Shown here: piece after piece, positions 24,876 through 33,222 of the stretch
How the letters are laid out: each line of letters opens with the position of its first letter
How positions within the stretch are numbered: position 1 is the stretch's first letter
DNA from: an uncultured Oscillospiraceae bacterium
GTDB lineage: Bacteria > Bacillota > Clostridia > Oscillospirales > Oscillospiraceae
Assembly: GCA_934660965.1 (NCBI GenBank)
Contig: CAKUIM010000005.1
Span: forward strand, 24,581 to 88,580
Reading direction: 5' to 3'
DNA: 64,000 nt
The notes under the pieces: model-generated
The model's input: the letters and a program-made list of their open reading frames with translations, nothing else
The model's database searches: none
What the model was told of the DNA's origin: nothing
Program-made: the position numbers and the translations under genes

Positions 24876-26048
24876 ATGGACTACGCGGCCGAATCCCTCA
24901 GGCTCCACTATCAGTGGCGGGGCAAGCTGGACATCGTACCCAAGATGGAGGTACGGGACAAGGACGCCCTGTCCCTTGCCTACACCCCCGGGGTGGCCCA
25001 GCCCTGCCTGGAAATTCAGAAGGACCCCGGCAAAAGCTACGAGCTCACCGGCCGGTGGAACACGGTGGCCGTGGTCACCGACGGCACTGCCGTGCTGGGC
25101 CTGGGCGACATCGGGCCGGAGGCGGGCATGCCGGTGATGGAGGGCAAGTGCGTCCTCTTCAAAGCCTTCGGCGGCGTGAACGCCATCCCGCTGTGCGTGC
25201 GCTCCAAGGACCCGGACGAGATCGTGCGCACCGTGTCCCTGCTGGCCGGCTCCTTCGGCGGCGTCAACCTGGAGGACATCTCCGCCCCCCGCTGCTTCGA
25301 GATCGAGGAAAAGCTCAAGGAGCGCTGCGACATTCCCGTCTTTCACGATGACCAGCACGGCACCGCCATCATCGTGGCCGCCGCCGTGCAGAACGCGCTG
25401 AAGCTGGTGGGCAAGGACATCGGCTCCGTCCGGGCGGTATTCTCCGGCGCCGGGGCCGCCGGCACCGCCATTTTCAAGCTGCTGCGCTCCATGGGGCTGC
25501 GCCATGCCGTGCTGTGCGACATCGGCGGCGTGGTGTACCCGGGCCGCCCCGACCTTGCCCAAAACCCGGCCCTGGCCGAGCTTGCCGAGCTCACCCGGCC
25601 CCAGGTCCGCGGCGGCCTTGCCGAGGCCCTGCCGGGGGCAGATTTGTTCATCGGCGTGTCCGCCCCGGGCATCGTCACCCAGGACATGGTGCGCTCCATG
25701 GCCCCGGATCCCATCCTCTTTCCCATGGCAAACCCCACCCCGGAGATCATGCCCGACCTGGCGCTTGCCGCCGGGGCCGCCGTGGTGGGCACCGGCCGCA
25801 GCGATTTCCCCAACCAGATCAACAACGTGCTGGCCTTCCCCGGGGTGTTCCGGGGGGCGCTGGACGTACGCGCCGCCGAGATCAACGAGGCCATGAAGCT
25901 TGCCGCCGCCCAGGCCCTGGCCGGCCTTGTGGGGGACAGGCTGTCCCGGGACTACATCGTCCCCGCCGCCTTTGACCCCCGGGTGTGTCCCGCGGTGGCC
26001 CAGGCCGTGGCCCAGGCCGCCCGGGAGACCGGCGCTGCGCGGATTTGA
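24876..26048 (+). CDS. Malic enzyme (malate dehydrogenase, oxaloacetate-decarboxylating)
   Basis: A 390-aa short-form bacterial malic enzyme: LAYTPGVAQPC (catalytic Tyr region), VVTDGTAVLGLGDIGP, GKCVLFKAFGGVNAIPLCV (catalytic Lys), FHDDQHGTAIIV and the nucleotide-binding FSGAGAAGTAIFKLL. It converts malate to pyruvate and CO2 with NAD(P)+. The C-terminal phosphotransacetylase-like domain of long forms is absent. The following terminator ends the ychF transcript. Confidence 0.93.
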   Translation: MDYAAESLRLHYQWRGKLDIVPKMEVRDKDALSLAYTPGVAQPCLEIQKDPGKSYELTGRWNTVAVVTDGTAVLGLGDIGPEAGMPVMEGKCVLFKAFGGVNAIPLCVRSKDPDEIVRTVSLLAGSFGGVNLEDISAPRCFEIEEKLKERCDIPVFHDDQHGTAIIVAAAVQNALKLVGKDIGSVRAVFSGAGAAGTAIFKLLRSMGLRHAVLCDIGGVVYPGRPDLAQNPALAELAELTRPQVRGGLAEALPGADLFIGVSAPGIVTQDMVRSMAPDPILFPMANPTPEIMPDLALAAGAAVVGTGRSDFPNQINNVLAFPGVFRGALDVRAAEINEAMKLAAAQALAGLVGDRLSRDYIVPAAFDPRVCPAVAQAVAQAARETGAARI

Positions 26049-26053
26049 GGGAC

Positions 26054-26095
26054 AAAAGAGGCGGTGCGCCTTCACCGGCGCACCGCCTCTTTTTT
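26054..26095. terminator. Bidirectional terminator
   Basis: AAAAGAGGCGGTGCGCC (26054-26070) / GGCGCACCGCCTCTTTT (26077-26093) plus extra T. It serves the malic enzyme gene on plus and the convergent repair gene on minus. Confidence 0.92.
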
Positions 26096-26096
26096 G

Positions 26097-26870
26097 TTAT
26101 TTTCCCTCCGGCAGCGCGTCCTCCGGGGGCTGGAACTCGGTCATCATGGCGCGGTAGCGCTTGGGCAGGTGGGTGTTCTGGCAGCGGGGGTTGGTGCGCT
26201 CCCGGATGGCCACCGTATCGAAGAAGGCACGCCACAGCCGCCGGTACTGCCGCTCCCGCTGGTCCGGGGCGCCCATTTGAAAATCCTGCGCCGGCACGAT
26301 GGCCCACTGCCGGGGCCGGTAGAGCAGCGCCTCGCGGTGGGTGCGGTCGTAAATAAGGAAGCACTGGGTGTTCAGCCGCGCGGTAAAGTGGGCGCGCAGC
26401 ACCGGCAGCACCCGGTTCTTGGGCTCGATCACCGCCGTGAGCACCCCGTCCTGGTCGGAAAAGCGCACAAAGCCCTTGTAGAGATGGGCCTCGCCGTCCA
26501 GCTGCTGCACCGCCCGGCGCAGAGTGTTCACCCGATCGTCCCCCAGGTCGGCCATGACGGCGCTGCCCCGCTCAAAGCCGTAGCGCAGGAACTGCCAGAT
26601 GCACACCTCCCGCTGGGGAAGGCAGGTGAGGAAGGCCCGGCGCGCCAGCTCCCCCGCCGCCGGCGAGATGTTCCGGCAGATCCCCCTCCACACCCGGACG
26701 GCCCGGGCCTGGTCGGTGTCCACCCGGCGGGTGTCCCACAGGGTGGCCGCGGTGTCCTCCGGCCCCAAAAAGCACACCGCCTCCTCCCGGTTCCGGTAGC
26801 CCTCAAACAGGCAGGTGAGAAAGCCGGCAAAGCTGCCGTCGTACTCATAGCACACATCCCGCCACCTCAT
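26097..26870 (-). CDS. Putative DNA metabolism/repair protein (TIGR03915/DUF4130 type)
   Basis: A 257-aa protein beginning YEYDGSFAGFLTCLFEGY, with a central FLRYGFERG and a C-terminal WAIVPAQDFQMG...QYRRLWRAFFDTVAIRERTNPRCQNTHLPKRYR. This is the family always found next to the radical SAM gene upstream; the pair is thought to act in DNA repair or modification, possibly uracil-DNA-glycosylase linked. Exact activity is not established. Its start overlaps the upstream gene as ATGA (26867-26870). Confidence 0.8.
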   Translation of the reverse strand: MRWRDVCYEYDGSFAGFLTCLFEGYRNREEAVCFLGPEDTAATLWDTRRVDTDQARAVRVWRGICRNISPAAGELARRAFLTCLPQREVCIWQFLRYGFERGSAVMADLGDDRVNTLRRAVQQLDGEAHLYKGFVRFSDQDGVLTAVIEPKNRVLPVLRAHFTARLNTQCFLIYDRTHREALLYRPRQWAIVPAQDFQMGAPDQRERQYRRLWRAFFDTVAIRERTNPRCQNTHLPKRYRAMMTEFQPPEDALPEGK

Positions 26871-28138
26871 GCCGGCACCTCCCCGTCGAACAGGGAGAGC
26901 TGCTCGGGCATGGCCGCCATCAGCGCCGGCTTCTCCAGCGCCACCAGGTGGGGCAGGATCCCGTCCTCCCGGAAGCGCAGCCCCTCCCGCAGCCGGCCGC
27001 CGCAGGTGAGGAAATACTGGGCCCGCTTGAGTACCACCCCCAGCTTTTTCAGCGTCTCAAAGGTCAGCGGCGCAGCGCGGCGGGCGGTGAGGATGCGCCG
27101 GGCGGAGGTCACGCCGATGCCCGGCACCCGCAGCAGCGTCTCATAATCCGCCGTGCGCGCCTCCACCGGGAACTGCCCGAGATGCCGCAGCGCCCATGTG
27201 CACTTGGGGTCGATGCGGGGGTCCAGGTCGGGCTCTTCCGGCGAGAGCAGCTCCTCCGCCCGGAAGTGATAAAACCGCAGCAGCCAGTCCGCCTGGTAGA
27301 GCCGGTGCTCCCGCAGCAGCGGCGGCTGGAAGCCCTCCGGCGCGGGCAGCAGAGCGGAGCGGGACACCGGGATATAGGCCGAGTAAAAGACCCGCTTGAG
27401 CCGGTATTTGTCGTAGAGGGCCTGGGTCAGGGTGAGGATGTGCCGGTCGCTCTCCGGCGTTGCGCCCACGATCATCTGGGTGGACTGGCCCGCCGGGGCA
27501 AAGCGTGGGGCGCTCTTGAACCGGGCAAGCTCCTGCCGGCTGACGGCGATGCCGTCCCGGATCTGTCCCATAGGGGTGAGGATGCTCTCCTTTTTCTTGT
27601 CCGGGCACAGCAGCGTAAGGCTCTGGGCCGACGGAAGCTCGATGTTCATGCTGATACGGTCGCACAGGGTGCCCAGCTGCCAGGTCAGCCGGGAGTCCGC
27701 CCCGGGGATGGCCTTGGCGTGGATATAGCCCCAGAAGTGATACTCCTCCCGGAGGATACGCAGGGCGCGGATCATCCGCTCGGTGGTCTCGTCGGGGCTG
27801 ACCACCACCGCGGAGGACAAAAACAGCCCCTCGATATAGTTGCGCCGGTAAAACTGGATGGTCAGCTCCGCCAGTTCCCGGGGCTCGAAGGCCGCCCGGG
27901 GCAGGTCGTTGGAGCGGCGGTTGACGCAGTACTGGCAGTCGTACACGCACACGTTGGTCAGCAGCACCTTCAGAAGGGTCACACAGCGCCCGTCGGCAGA
28001 GAAGCTGTGGCAGCAGCCTGCCTGCATGGCCGACCCCATGCGCCCCTGCCGGGCATGGCGGTCAAGGCCGCTGGAGGTGCAGGCCGCGTCATATTTGGCC
28101 GCATCCGTCAGGATCGTCAGCTTTTCCAGGGTATCCAT
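26867..28138 (-). CDS. Putative DNA modification/repair radical SAM protein
   Basis: A 423-aa radical SAM enzyme with CVYDCQYC (Cys64, Cys68, Cys71) binding the 4Fe-4S cluster and a C-terminal helix-hairpin-helix (LLRVPGIGVTSARRIL) that suggests DNA binding. An N-terminal Cys pair (GCCHSF) is conserved in this family as I recall. ATG 28138 was chosen for GAGGGGG upstream; the reading frame is open further but without support. It forms a two-gene operon with the downstream gene under a promoter with LexA-like sites. Confidence 0.85.
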   Translation of the reverse strand: MDTLEKLTILTDAAKYDAACTSSGLDRHARQGRMGSAMQAGCCHSFSADGRCVTLLKVLLTNVCVYDCQYCVNRRSNDLPRAAFEPRELAELTIQFYRRNYIEGLFLSSAVVVSPDETTERMIRALRILREEYHFWGYIHAKAIPGADSRLTWQLGTLCDRISMNIELPSAQSLTLLCPDKKKESILTPMGQIRDGIAVSRQELARFKSAPRFAPAGQSTQMIVGATPESDRHILTLTQALYDKYRLKRVFYSAYIPVSRSALLPAPEGFQPPLLREHRLYQADWLLRFYHFRAEELLSPEEPDLDPRIDPKCTWALRHLGQFPVEARTADYETLLRVPGIGVTSARRILTARRAAPLTFETLKKLGVVLKRAQYFLTCGGRLREGLRFREDGILPHLVALEKPALMAAMPEQLSLFDGEVPA

Positions 28139-28156
28139 TGCCCCGCCCCCTCGAGA

Positions 28157-28201
28157 GAACATTTGTACGACATATTATACTCGAACGTCCGTTTCTGTCA
28201 A
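28157..28201 (-). promoter_or_regulatory. Promoter of the repair operon with two LexA-like boxes
   Basis: Minus strand TTGACA (28196-28201), 16-nt spacer, TATAAT (28174-28179). In the spacer is GAAC-GTCC-GTTT (28183-28194). Just downstream of the -10 is GAAC-ATTT-GTAC (28157-28168). Both fit the Gram-positive SOS box GAAC-N4-GTTY with zero or one mismatch, so SOS control is likely. Confidence 0.65.
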
Positions 28202-28259
28202 GGGGAAAATTTTGGGAGCCGCCCCAGCGCCGGAGCGGCTCCCTTTTCTCCCATGGGGC

Positions 28260-28994
28260 TTAGTATTTTACTTCCACCAGCGTCAGGCCCTGGGCCGGGG
28301 CGGTGCGCCCGGCGGCCTCCCGGCTGCGGGAGGCCAGGATGGCGCCCATCTCCTCCGGCCGGCGTGTCCCCTGCCCTACCTCCAGCAGGGTGCCGGTGAG
28401 AATGCGCACCATATTGTACAAAAAGCCGTCCCCCTCGTAGGTGATGGCAAGGTCCGGGCCGCTGCGGGCGACGTCGATGGCGCGCAGGGTGCGCACCGTG
28501 GACTTTTTCTCCCGCCTGGCCGAGGAAAAGGCCCGGAAATCGTGGGTGCCGATGAGCTGCGCGGCGGCGCGCTCCATGGCGGCGGTGTCAAGCTCCCCAT
28601 CCAGCCGGTACTGGTATTTCCGGCGGAACACGTCGGGCACGCCTCCCAGCCGCAGCGCATAGCGGTACACCTTCCCCTTGGCGGAGAGCCTGGCGTGAAA
28701 GCGCTCCGGCGCGGGCTCGGCGGCGGTGACGGCGATGTCCTCGGGCAGATAGCGGTTTACATAACTTAATATCTCCTCCGCCTGCCGCCCGTCTGCAAGG
28801 CGGACGCTGGCCACCTGGCCCAGGGCGTGGACGCCGGCGTCGGTGCGTCCGGCCCCCTGCACCTCCACGGCACGGCCCTCCAGGCGGGAGAGCACCCCCT
28901 CCAGCTTGCCCTGGATGGTATTGCCCGTGTTCCCCTGGCGCTGCCAGCCGTCATAGCGGCTGCCGTCGTACTGGATGGTGAGCTTCCAGTTCAT
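28260..28994 (-). CDS. truA: tRNA pseudouridine(38-40) synthase
   Basis: A 244-aa TruA with the catalytic Asp in GAGRTDAGVHALGQVA, the N-terminal LTIQYDGSRYDGWQRQ and GLTLVEVKY at the end. It modifies U38-U40 in the anticodon arm. ATG 28994 follows the queT stop by 10 nt, so it is the second gene of the queT-truA operon. Normal length for the family. Confidence 0.95.
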   Translation of the reverse strand: MNWKLTIQYDGSRYDGWQRQGNTGNTIQGKLEGVLSRLEGRAVEVQGAGRTDAGVHALGQVASVRLADGRQAEEILSYVNRYLPEDIAVTAAEPAPERFHARLSAKGKVYRYALRLGGVPDVFRRKYQYRLDGELDTAAMERAAAQLIGTHDFRAFSSARREKKSTVRTLRAIDVARSGPDLAITYEGDGFLYNMVRILTGTLLEVGQGTRRPEEMGAILASRSREAAGRTAPAQGLTLVEVKY

Positions 28995-29004
28995 GCGATC
29001 TCCC

Positions 29005-29520
29005 TCACTTTTTCGGCGCGGCCAGCTTTGCCGGCAGGCCGGTTTTCGGCAGGGCCCGCAGCAGCAGCGTGCCCAGGCCGCAGCAGACGGCGGCCTCCCC
29101 GGCCACAAAGGTCAGGGCGTTGAAGCCGCAGGCCGCCCAGAAGGCGCCCCCGAAGCCGCCCGTCTCCGCCCAGGCCCACAGGGGGGGCAGGATGAGGGCG
29201 TTGACCACGATGGGGGGCACCGCCGCCAGATACCACCGGGGCACCCGGGTGGTGAGGAAGGCGGCGATGGCGGTGGCCAGGGTGCCGAACACGATGTCCG
29301 CTATGCCGTAGGGGGAGAGCAGGTTGGTGACGAGGCACCCAAGCACCAGCCCCGGGGCGGCGGATGGGAACAGGAAGGGCAGCACGGTGAGGGCCTCGGC
29401 AAAGCGGATCTGCACCGGGCCGAAGGTCATGCCGAACGTGTCCCCAAAGTACCCCATAACGGCGTACAGCGCCGCCACGATGGCGGCAAAGGTCAGCTCC
29501 CGCGTTGAAAATCTGCGCAT
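29005..29520 (-). CDS. queT: QueT-type ECF transporter substrate-binding membrane subunit
   Basis: A 171-aa protein with about five or six membrane helices. TRELTFAAIVAALYAVMGYF, GPVQIRFAEALTVLPFLFPSAAPGLVLGCLVTNLL and IVVNALILPPLWAW match the QueT (COG4708) family of ECF S-components, predicted to import a queuosine precursor. The pairing with truA, a tRNA modification gene, is consistent. GGAGG precedes ATG 29520. Confidence 0.8.
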   Translation of the reverse strand: MRRFSTRELTFAAIVAALYAVMGYFGDTFGMTFGPVQIRFAEALTVLPFLFPSAAPGLVLGCLVTNLLSPYGIADIVFGTLATAIAAFLTTRVPRWYLAAVPPIVVNALILPPLWAWAETGGFGGAFWAACGFNALTFVAGEAAVCCGLGTLLLRALPKTGLPAKLAAPKK

Positions 29521-29565
29521 AAAAAAACCTCCATTTCTTATTTAGAGTGCCGGCGCATGGCACAG

Positions 29566-29627
29566 CGGCGGGCGTTCCTTCCGGGCAGCCTTCACGCCTG
29601 AAGCTGCCCGCGGCTCTCTGCCCGCCG
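29566..29627 (-). promoter_or_regulatory. Highly structured 5' leader of queT
   Basis: Outer 8-bp stem CGGCGGGC (29566-29573) / GCCCGCCG (29620-29627) encloses an inner stem GGGCAGC (29583-29589) / GCTGCCC (29603-29609), which extends with TTCA/TGAA; two purine-rich internal loops lie between. It lies in the 130-nt queT leader. It does not match the preQ1 riboswitch consensus I know. Confidence 0.5.
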
Positions 29628-29656
29628 TTTGGACCGGTTGGAGACCGGTCATGGCT

Positions 29657-29685
29657 ATTTTAACACGTCTTTCCGGCGGTGTAAA
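29657..29685 (-). promoter_or_regulatory. Promoter of queT-truA
   Basis: Minus strand TTTACA (29680-29685), 17-nt spacer, TAAAAT (29657-29662). Divergent from the thrS promoter about 40 nt away. Confidence 0.7.
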
Positions 29686-29725
29686 CGAAAAAGTATGCCG
29701 CTCCGGCAATTTCCGGCACTTTTTC

Positions 29726-29754
29726 TTGACAATGCCCCGTGGTGGTGCTATCAT
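29726..29754 (+). promoter_or_regulatory. Promoter of thrS
   Basis: TTGACA (29726-29731), 17-nt spacer, TATCAT (29749-29754), placing the start near 29761 at the 5' end of the T-box leader. Confidence 0.85.
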
Positions 29755-29760
29755 GCAGAC

Positions 29761-30120
29761 AGTTAAAATGGCCCTGACGGAGAAGAAACCGCTCTGCCCC
29801 ACCCAGAGAGGGGCGCGCTTGGTGCAAGCGCCCTGTGGAGGCGGCGGCCGTACCACTCCCGAGCCGCCCGGGACAACCGGGACGGGACTTTCCCGTTACA
29901 GAAAGGCACGAGCGGCCGGAGATGATGTTCTCCGGCAAGCAGGGTGGAACCGTGGAGAAGAAGCGCGCAGCCGTCGTGAGCCGCGCGGATGGACCGAAGC
30001 GAGGGCGAGAGACGGGCCGCAGGGCCCGGATACAGCCCGAGTCGGAGGGAAGCCGCGCGCAGCGAACAGGCGGAGCGTGACAATTCCTTCACCCCTGATT
30101 TTCGTCAGGGGTGATTTTTT
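29761..30120 (+). promoter_or_regulatory. T-box leader of thrS with an enlarged antiterminator loop
   Basis: Stem I has the AGAGAGG bulge region and the distal GGTGCAAG loop. A Thr specifier ACC lies at 29852-29854. The T-box AGGGTGGAACCGTG is at 29941-29954. The antiterminator can form as AGGG(29941-29944)/CCCT(30093-30096) and GTGGAG(29952-29957)/CTTCAC(30087-30092), with TGGAACC as the 7-nt bulge that pairs with the tRNA CCA end. Its 3' arm is also the 5' arm of the terminator, so the two are mutually exclusive. The loop between is about 130 nt instead of the usual few nt. Uncharged tRNA-Thr should switch thrS on. Confidence 0.9.
30090..30120 (+). terminator. T-box-controlled terminator
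   Basis: CACCCCTGA (30090-30098) / TCAGGGGTG (30105-30113) followed by ATTTTTT. It competes with the antiterminator of the T-box. Confidence 0.92.
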
Positions 30121-30152
30121 ATTGCTCACCCCTCAACAAGGAGGAAAACAAG

Positions 30153-31910
30153 ATGTCCGAAGAAAACAAGTACACCTTTGAAAACGAGGAATACCGCCAG
30201 ACCTATTGGCACACCTGCTCCCATGTGCTGGCGCAGGCCATGAAGCGGCTCCACCCCGAGGTGAAGCTGGCCATCGGCCCGGCCATCGCCAACGGCTTCT
30301 ACTACGACTTTGACACCCCCGAGCCCTTCTCCGAGGATCAGCTCAGCGAGCTGGAGGCCGAGATGCGCAAGATCTGCAAGGAGAAGCTCAGGCTGGAGCG
30401 GTTCGAACTGCCCCGGGACGAGGCCATCGCCTTCATGAAGGAGAAGGAGGAGCCCTATAAGGTGGAGCTCATCGAGGACCTGCCTGAGGACGCCCACATC
30501 TCCTTCTACCGCCAGGGCGAGTTCACCGACCTGTGCGCCGGCCCCCATCTGGACTCCACCGGGCGCATCAAGGGCAACGCCATCAAGCTCACCGCCTGCA
30601 ACGCCGCCTACTGGCGGGGCGACTCCAACCGGGAGACCCTCCAGCGCATTTACGGCGTGGCCTTCCCCAAGAAGGAGGAGCTGGACGAGTATCTGGCCAA
30701 GCTCGAGGAGGCCAAGCGCCGGGACCACCGCAAGCTGGGCCGTGAGCTGGGCCTGTTCATGCTCACCGAGGAGGGCCCCGGCTTCCCCTTCTTCCTGCCC
30801 AAGGGTATGGTGCTGAAAAACACCCTGATCGACTACTGGCGCGAGGTCCATAAGCGCTACGGCTATGTGGAGATCTCCACCCCCATCATCCTCAACCGCC
30901 GCCTGTGGGAGCGTTCCGGCCACTGGGATCACTACAAGGAGAACATGTACACCACCGTCATCGACGGCGAGGACTATGCCATCAAGCCCATGAACTGCCC
31001 CGGCGGCATGATGGTGTACGCCAGCCAGCCCCACTCCTACCGGGATCTGCCCATGCGGGTGGGCGAGCTGGGCCTTGTCCACCGCCACGAGCTGTCCGGC
31101 GCTCTCCACGGTCTGTTCCGCGTGCGCTGCTTCACCCAGGACGATGCCCACATCTTCATGACCCAGGAGCAGCTCAAGGACGAGATCCAGTACGTTGTCA
31201 AGCTGTTCGACGAGGTCTACTCCGTGTTCGGCCTGCCCTATAAGATCGAGCTGTCCACCATGCCCGAGGACCACATCGGCACCGTGGAGCAGTGGGAGCA
31301 CAACCAGAATATTCTGAAGGAAGCCATCACCGAGATGGGCAAGGAGTACGAGGTCAACGAGGGCGACGGCGCCTTCTATGGTCCGAAGCTGGACTTCCAC
31401 CTGTCCGACTCCCTGGGCCGCACCTGGCAGTGCGGTACCGTCCAGCTGGATTCCCAGCTCCCCGAGCGGTTTGAGCTGGAGTACACCGGCGAGGACGGCC
31501 AGAAGCACCGCCCCGTCATGCTCCACCGTGTGGTGCTGGGCTCCATTGAGCGGTTCATCGGCGTCATCACCGAGCACTTTGCCGGCGCGTTCCCCGCGTG
31601 GCTGGCGCCGGTGCAGGTGAAGATTCTGCCGGTGACCGACCGCGCCACCGACTACGCCAAGGAGCTGTCCGCTTCTCTGGACACCCGGGGCTTCCGCGTC
31701 GAGGTGGACGGCCGCAACGAGAAGATCGGCAAGAAGATCCGGGAGGCCACCCTGGAGAAGGTGCCCTATATGCTGGTGGTGGGCGACCGGGACATGGAGA
31801 ACCGCACCGTGTCCGTGCGCACCCGCGCCGGCGAGGATTTGGGCGCCATGAGCCTGGAGGAATTCTCCGCCCTGCTGCGCGAAAAGGTGGACACCAAGGC
31901 CTTGAGCTGA
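30153..31910 (+). CDS. thrS: Threonine--tRNA ligase lacking the TGS domain
   Basis: A 585-aa ThrRS. The editing domain starts almost at once (HTCSH, His20/His24, and DLCAGPHL), followed by the class II catalytic core (KPMNCPGG, RVGELGLVHRHELSGALHGLFRVR, MLHRVVLGSIERFIGVITEH) and an anticodon domain (PVQVKILPVTD...VGDRDMENRTVSVR). Most bacterial enzymes are about 640 aa because of an N-terminal TGS domain; it is absent here, as in some other Clostridia. ATG 30153 has AAGGAGG 8 nt upstream. Confidence 0.96.
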   Translation: MSEENKYTFENEEYRQTYWHTCSHVLAQAMKRLHPEVKLAIGPAIANGFYYDFDTPEPFSEDQLSELEAEMRKICKEKLRLERFELPRDEAIAFMKEKEEPYKVELIEDLPEDAHISFYRQGEFTDLCAGPHLDSTGRIKGNAIKLTACNAAYWRGDSNRETLQRIYGVAFPKKEELDEYLAKLEEAKRRDHRKLGRELGLFMLTEEGPGFPFFLPKGMVLKNTLIDYWREVHKRYGYVEISTPIILNRRLWERSGHWDHYKENMYTTVIDGEDYAIKPMNCPGGMMVYASQPHSYRDLPMRVGELGLVHRHELSGALHGLFRVRCFTQDDAHIFMTQEQLKDEIQYVVKLFDEVYSVFGLPYKIELSTMPEDHIGTVEQWEHNQNILKEAITEMGKEYEVNEGDGAFYGPKLDFHLSDSLGRTWQCGTVQLDSQLPERFELEYTGEDGQKHRPVMLHRVVLGSIERFIGVITEHFAGAFPAWLAPVQVKILPVTDRATDYAKELSASLDTRGFRVEVDGRNEKIGKKIREATLEKVPYMLVVGDRDMENRTVSVRTRAGEDLGAMSLEEFSALLREKVDTKALS

Positions 31911-31914
31911 ATAC

Positions 31915-31953
31915 AAAAATCCGGCATGGGAGAGCTCCCGTGCCGGATTTTTA
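31915..31953. terminator. Bidirectional terminator between thrS and proA
   Basis: AATCCGGCATGGGA / TCCCGTGCCGGATT with A-run before and TTTTTATT after. It serves both convergent genes. Confidence 0.9.
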
Positions 31954-31971
31954 TTTCTCTTCCTGCCGCCG

Positions 31972-33222
31972 TCAGCCCCGGGTCTGGCCGGAGCCGTAGA
32001 CGACGTATTTATAGGAGGTAAGCTCCTCCAGGCCCATGGGGCCCCGGGCGTGGAGCTTCTGGGTGGAGATGCCGATCTCCGCCCCCAGGCCGAACTCAAA
32101 GCCGTCGGTAAAGCGGGTGGAGGCGTTGTGGTACACCGCCGCGGCGTCCACCCCGTCCAGGAAGCGCTTGGCCGTCTGGGCATTCTCGGTGAGGATGGAC
32201 TCGGAATGGCGGGTGCCGTGGTCGGCGATGAACTCCATGGCCTCGTCCACGCCGGACACCACCTTGACGGCCAGGATATAGTCGCCGTATTCGCTGTCCC
32301 AGTCCTCGTCGGTCGCGGGGACGGCCCCCGCGCCCAGGATGGCGCAGGTCTCCGGGCAGCCGCGCAGCTCTACGTTCTTTTCGTCCAGCGCCGCCTTGGC
32401 CATGGGCAGGAAGCGCTGGGCCACCGCGCGGGAGACCAGCACGCACTCCGCCGCGTTGCACACCGCCGGGCGGGAGCACTTGGCATTGTAGAGCACCCGC
32501 ACCGCCATGTCAAGGTCGGCCTCGGCATCCACATAGATGTGGCACACCCCTTCGCCGGTGCGGATGACCGGCACCTTGGCGTTGGCCGTCACCGAGCGGA
32601 TGAGCCCCGCGCCCCCCCGGGGGATGAGAACGTCCAGATAGTCGGTGAGCTCCATGAGCTCCCGGGCGCTGTCCCGGCTGGTGTCCTGCACCAGGGCCAG
32701 GCTGTCCCGGGGAAGGCCGGCGGCGTCCACCGCGTCCCGCATGATGCTCATCAGGGCCTGGTTGGAGCGGAAGGCCTCCTTGCCGCCCCGGAGGATGACG
32801 GCGTTGCCCGCCTTCAGGCACAGCACGGCGGCGTCCACCGTCACGTTGGGCCGGGCCTCGTAGATGATGCCGATGACCCCAAGGGGCACCCGCCGGCGGG
32901 TGAGCAGCAGGCCGCTTTGGAGGGTATCCCGGCGGGTCTCCACCCCAACGGGGTCGGGCAGGGCGGCCACCTGGCGCACCCCCTCCACAATGCCCTCCAT
33001 GCGCGCGGCCGTCAGGGCCAGGCGGTCAAGCATGGCGCTGCCAAGGCCGGATGCCCGGCCGGCCTCCAGGTCGGCGGCGTTGGCGGCGAGGATTTCCTCC
33101 TGCCGGCGCAGCAGGGCGTCTGCAATGGCAAGCAGCGCCCGGTTTTTCTCCTCTGCCGGGGTGATGGCAAGGCTCCGTGCGGCCTTCGCCGCGGCCCTGC
33201 CCTGCTGTTCAATGGCGGTCAT
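31972..33222 (-). CDS. proA: Glutamate-5-semialdehyde dehydrogenase
   Basis: A 416-aa ProA. The catalytic Cys lies in CSRPAVCNAAECVLV; GIIYEARPNVTVDAAVLCLKAGNAVILRGGKEA and the C-terminal HARGPMGLEELTSYKYVVYGSG are typical. It reduces gamma-glutamyl phosphate with NADPH in proline synthesis. AAGGAGG precedes ATG 33222, whose start lies inside the end of proB (14-nt overlap). Confidence 0.95.
   Translation of the reverse strand: MTAIEQQGRAAAKAARSLAITPAEEKNRALLAIADALLRRQEEILAANAADLEAGRASGLGSAMLDRLALTAARMEGIVEGVRQVAALPDPVGVETRRDTLQSGLLLTRRRVPLGVIGIIYEARPNVTVDAAVLCLKAGNAVILRGGKEAFRSNQALMSIMRDAVDAAGLPRDSLALVQDTSRDSARELMELTDYLDVLIPRGGAGLIRSVTANAKVPVIRTGEGVCHIYVDAEADLDMAVRVLYNAKCSRPAVCNAAECVLVSRAVAQRFLPMAKAALDEKNVELRGCPETCAILGAGAVPATDEDWDSEYGDYILAVKVVSGVDEAMEFIADHGTRHSESILTENAQTAKRFLDGVDAAAVYHNASTRFTDGFEFGLGAEIGISTQKLHARGPMGLEELTSYKYVVYGSGQTRG

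Noticed and set aside
29521..29640. preQ1 riboswitch upstream of queT
   Set aside because: The expected short pseudoknot consensus with an A-rich tail is not seen; only generic strong stems are present.
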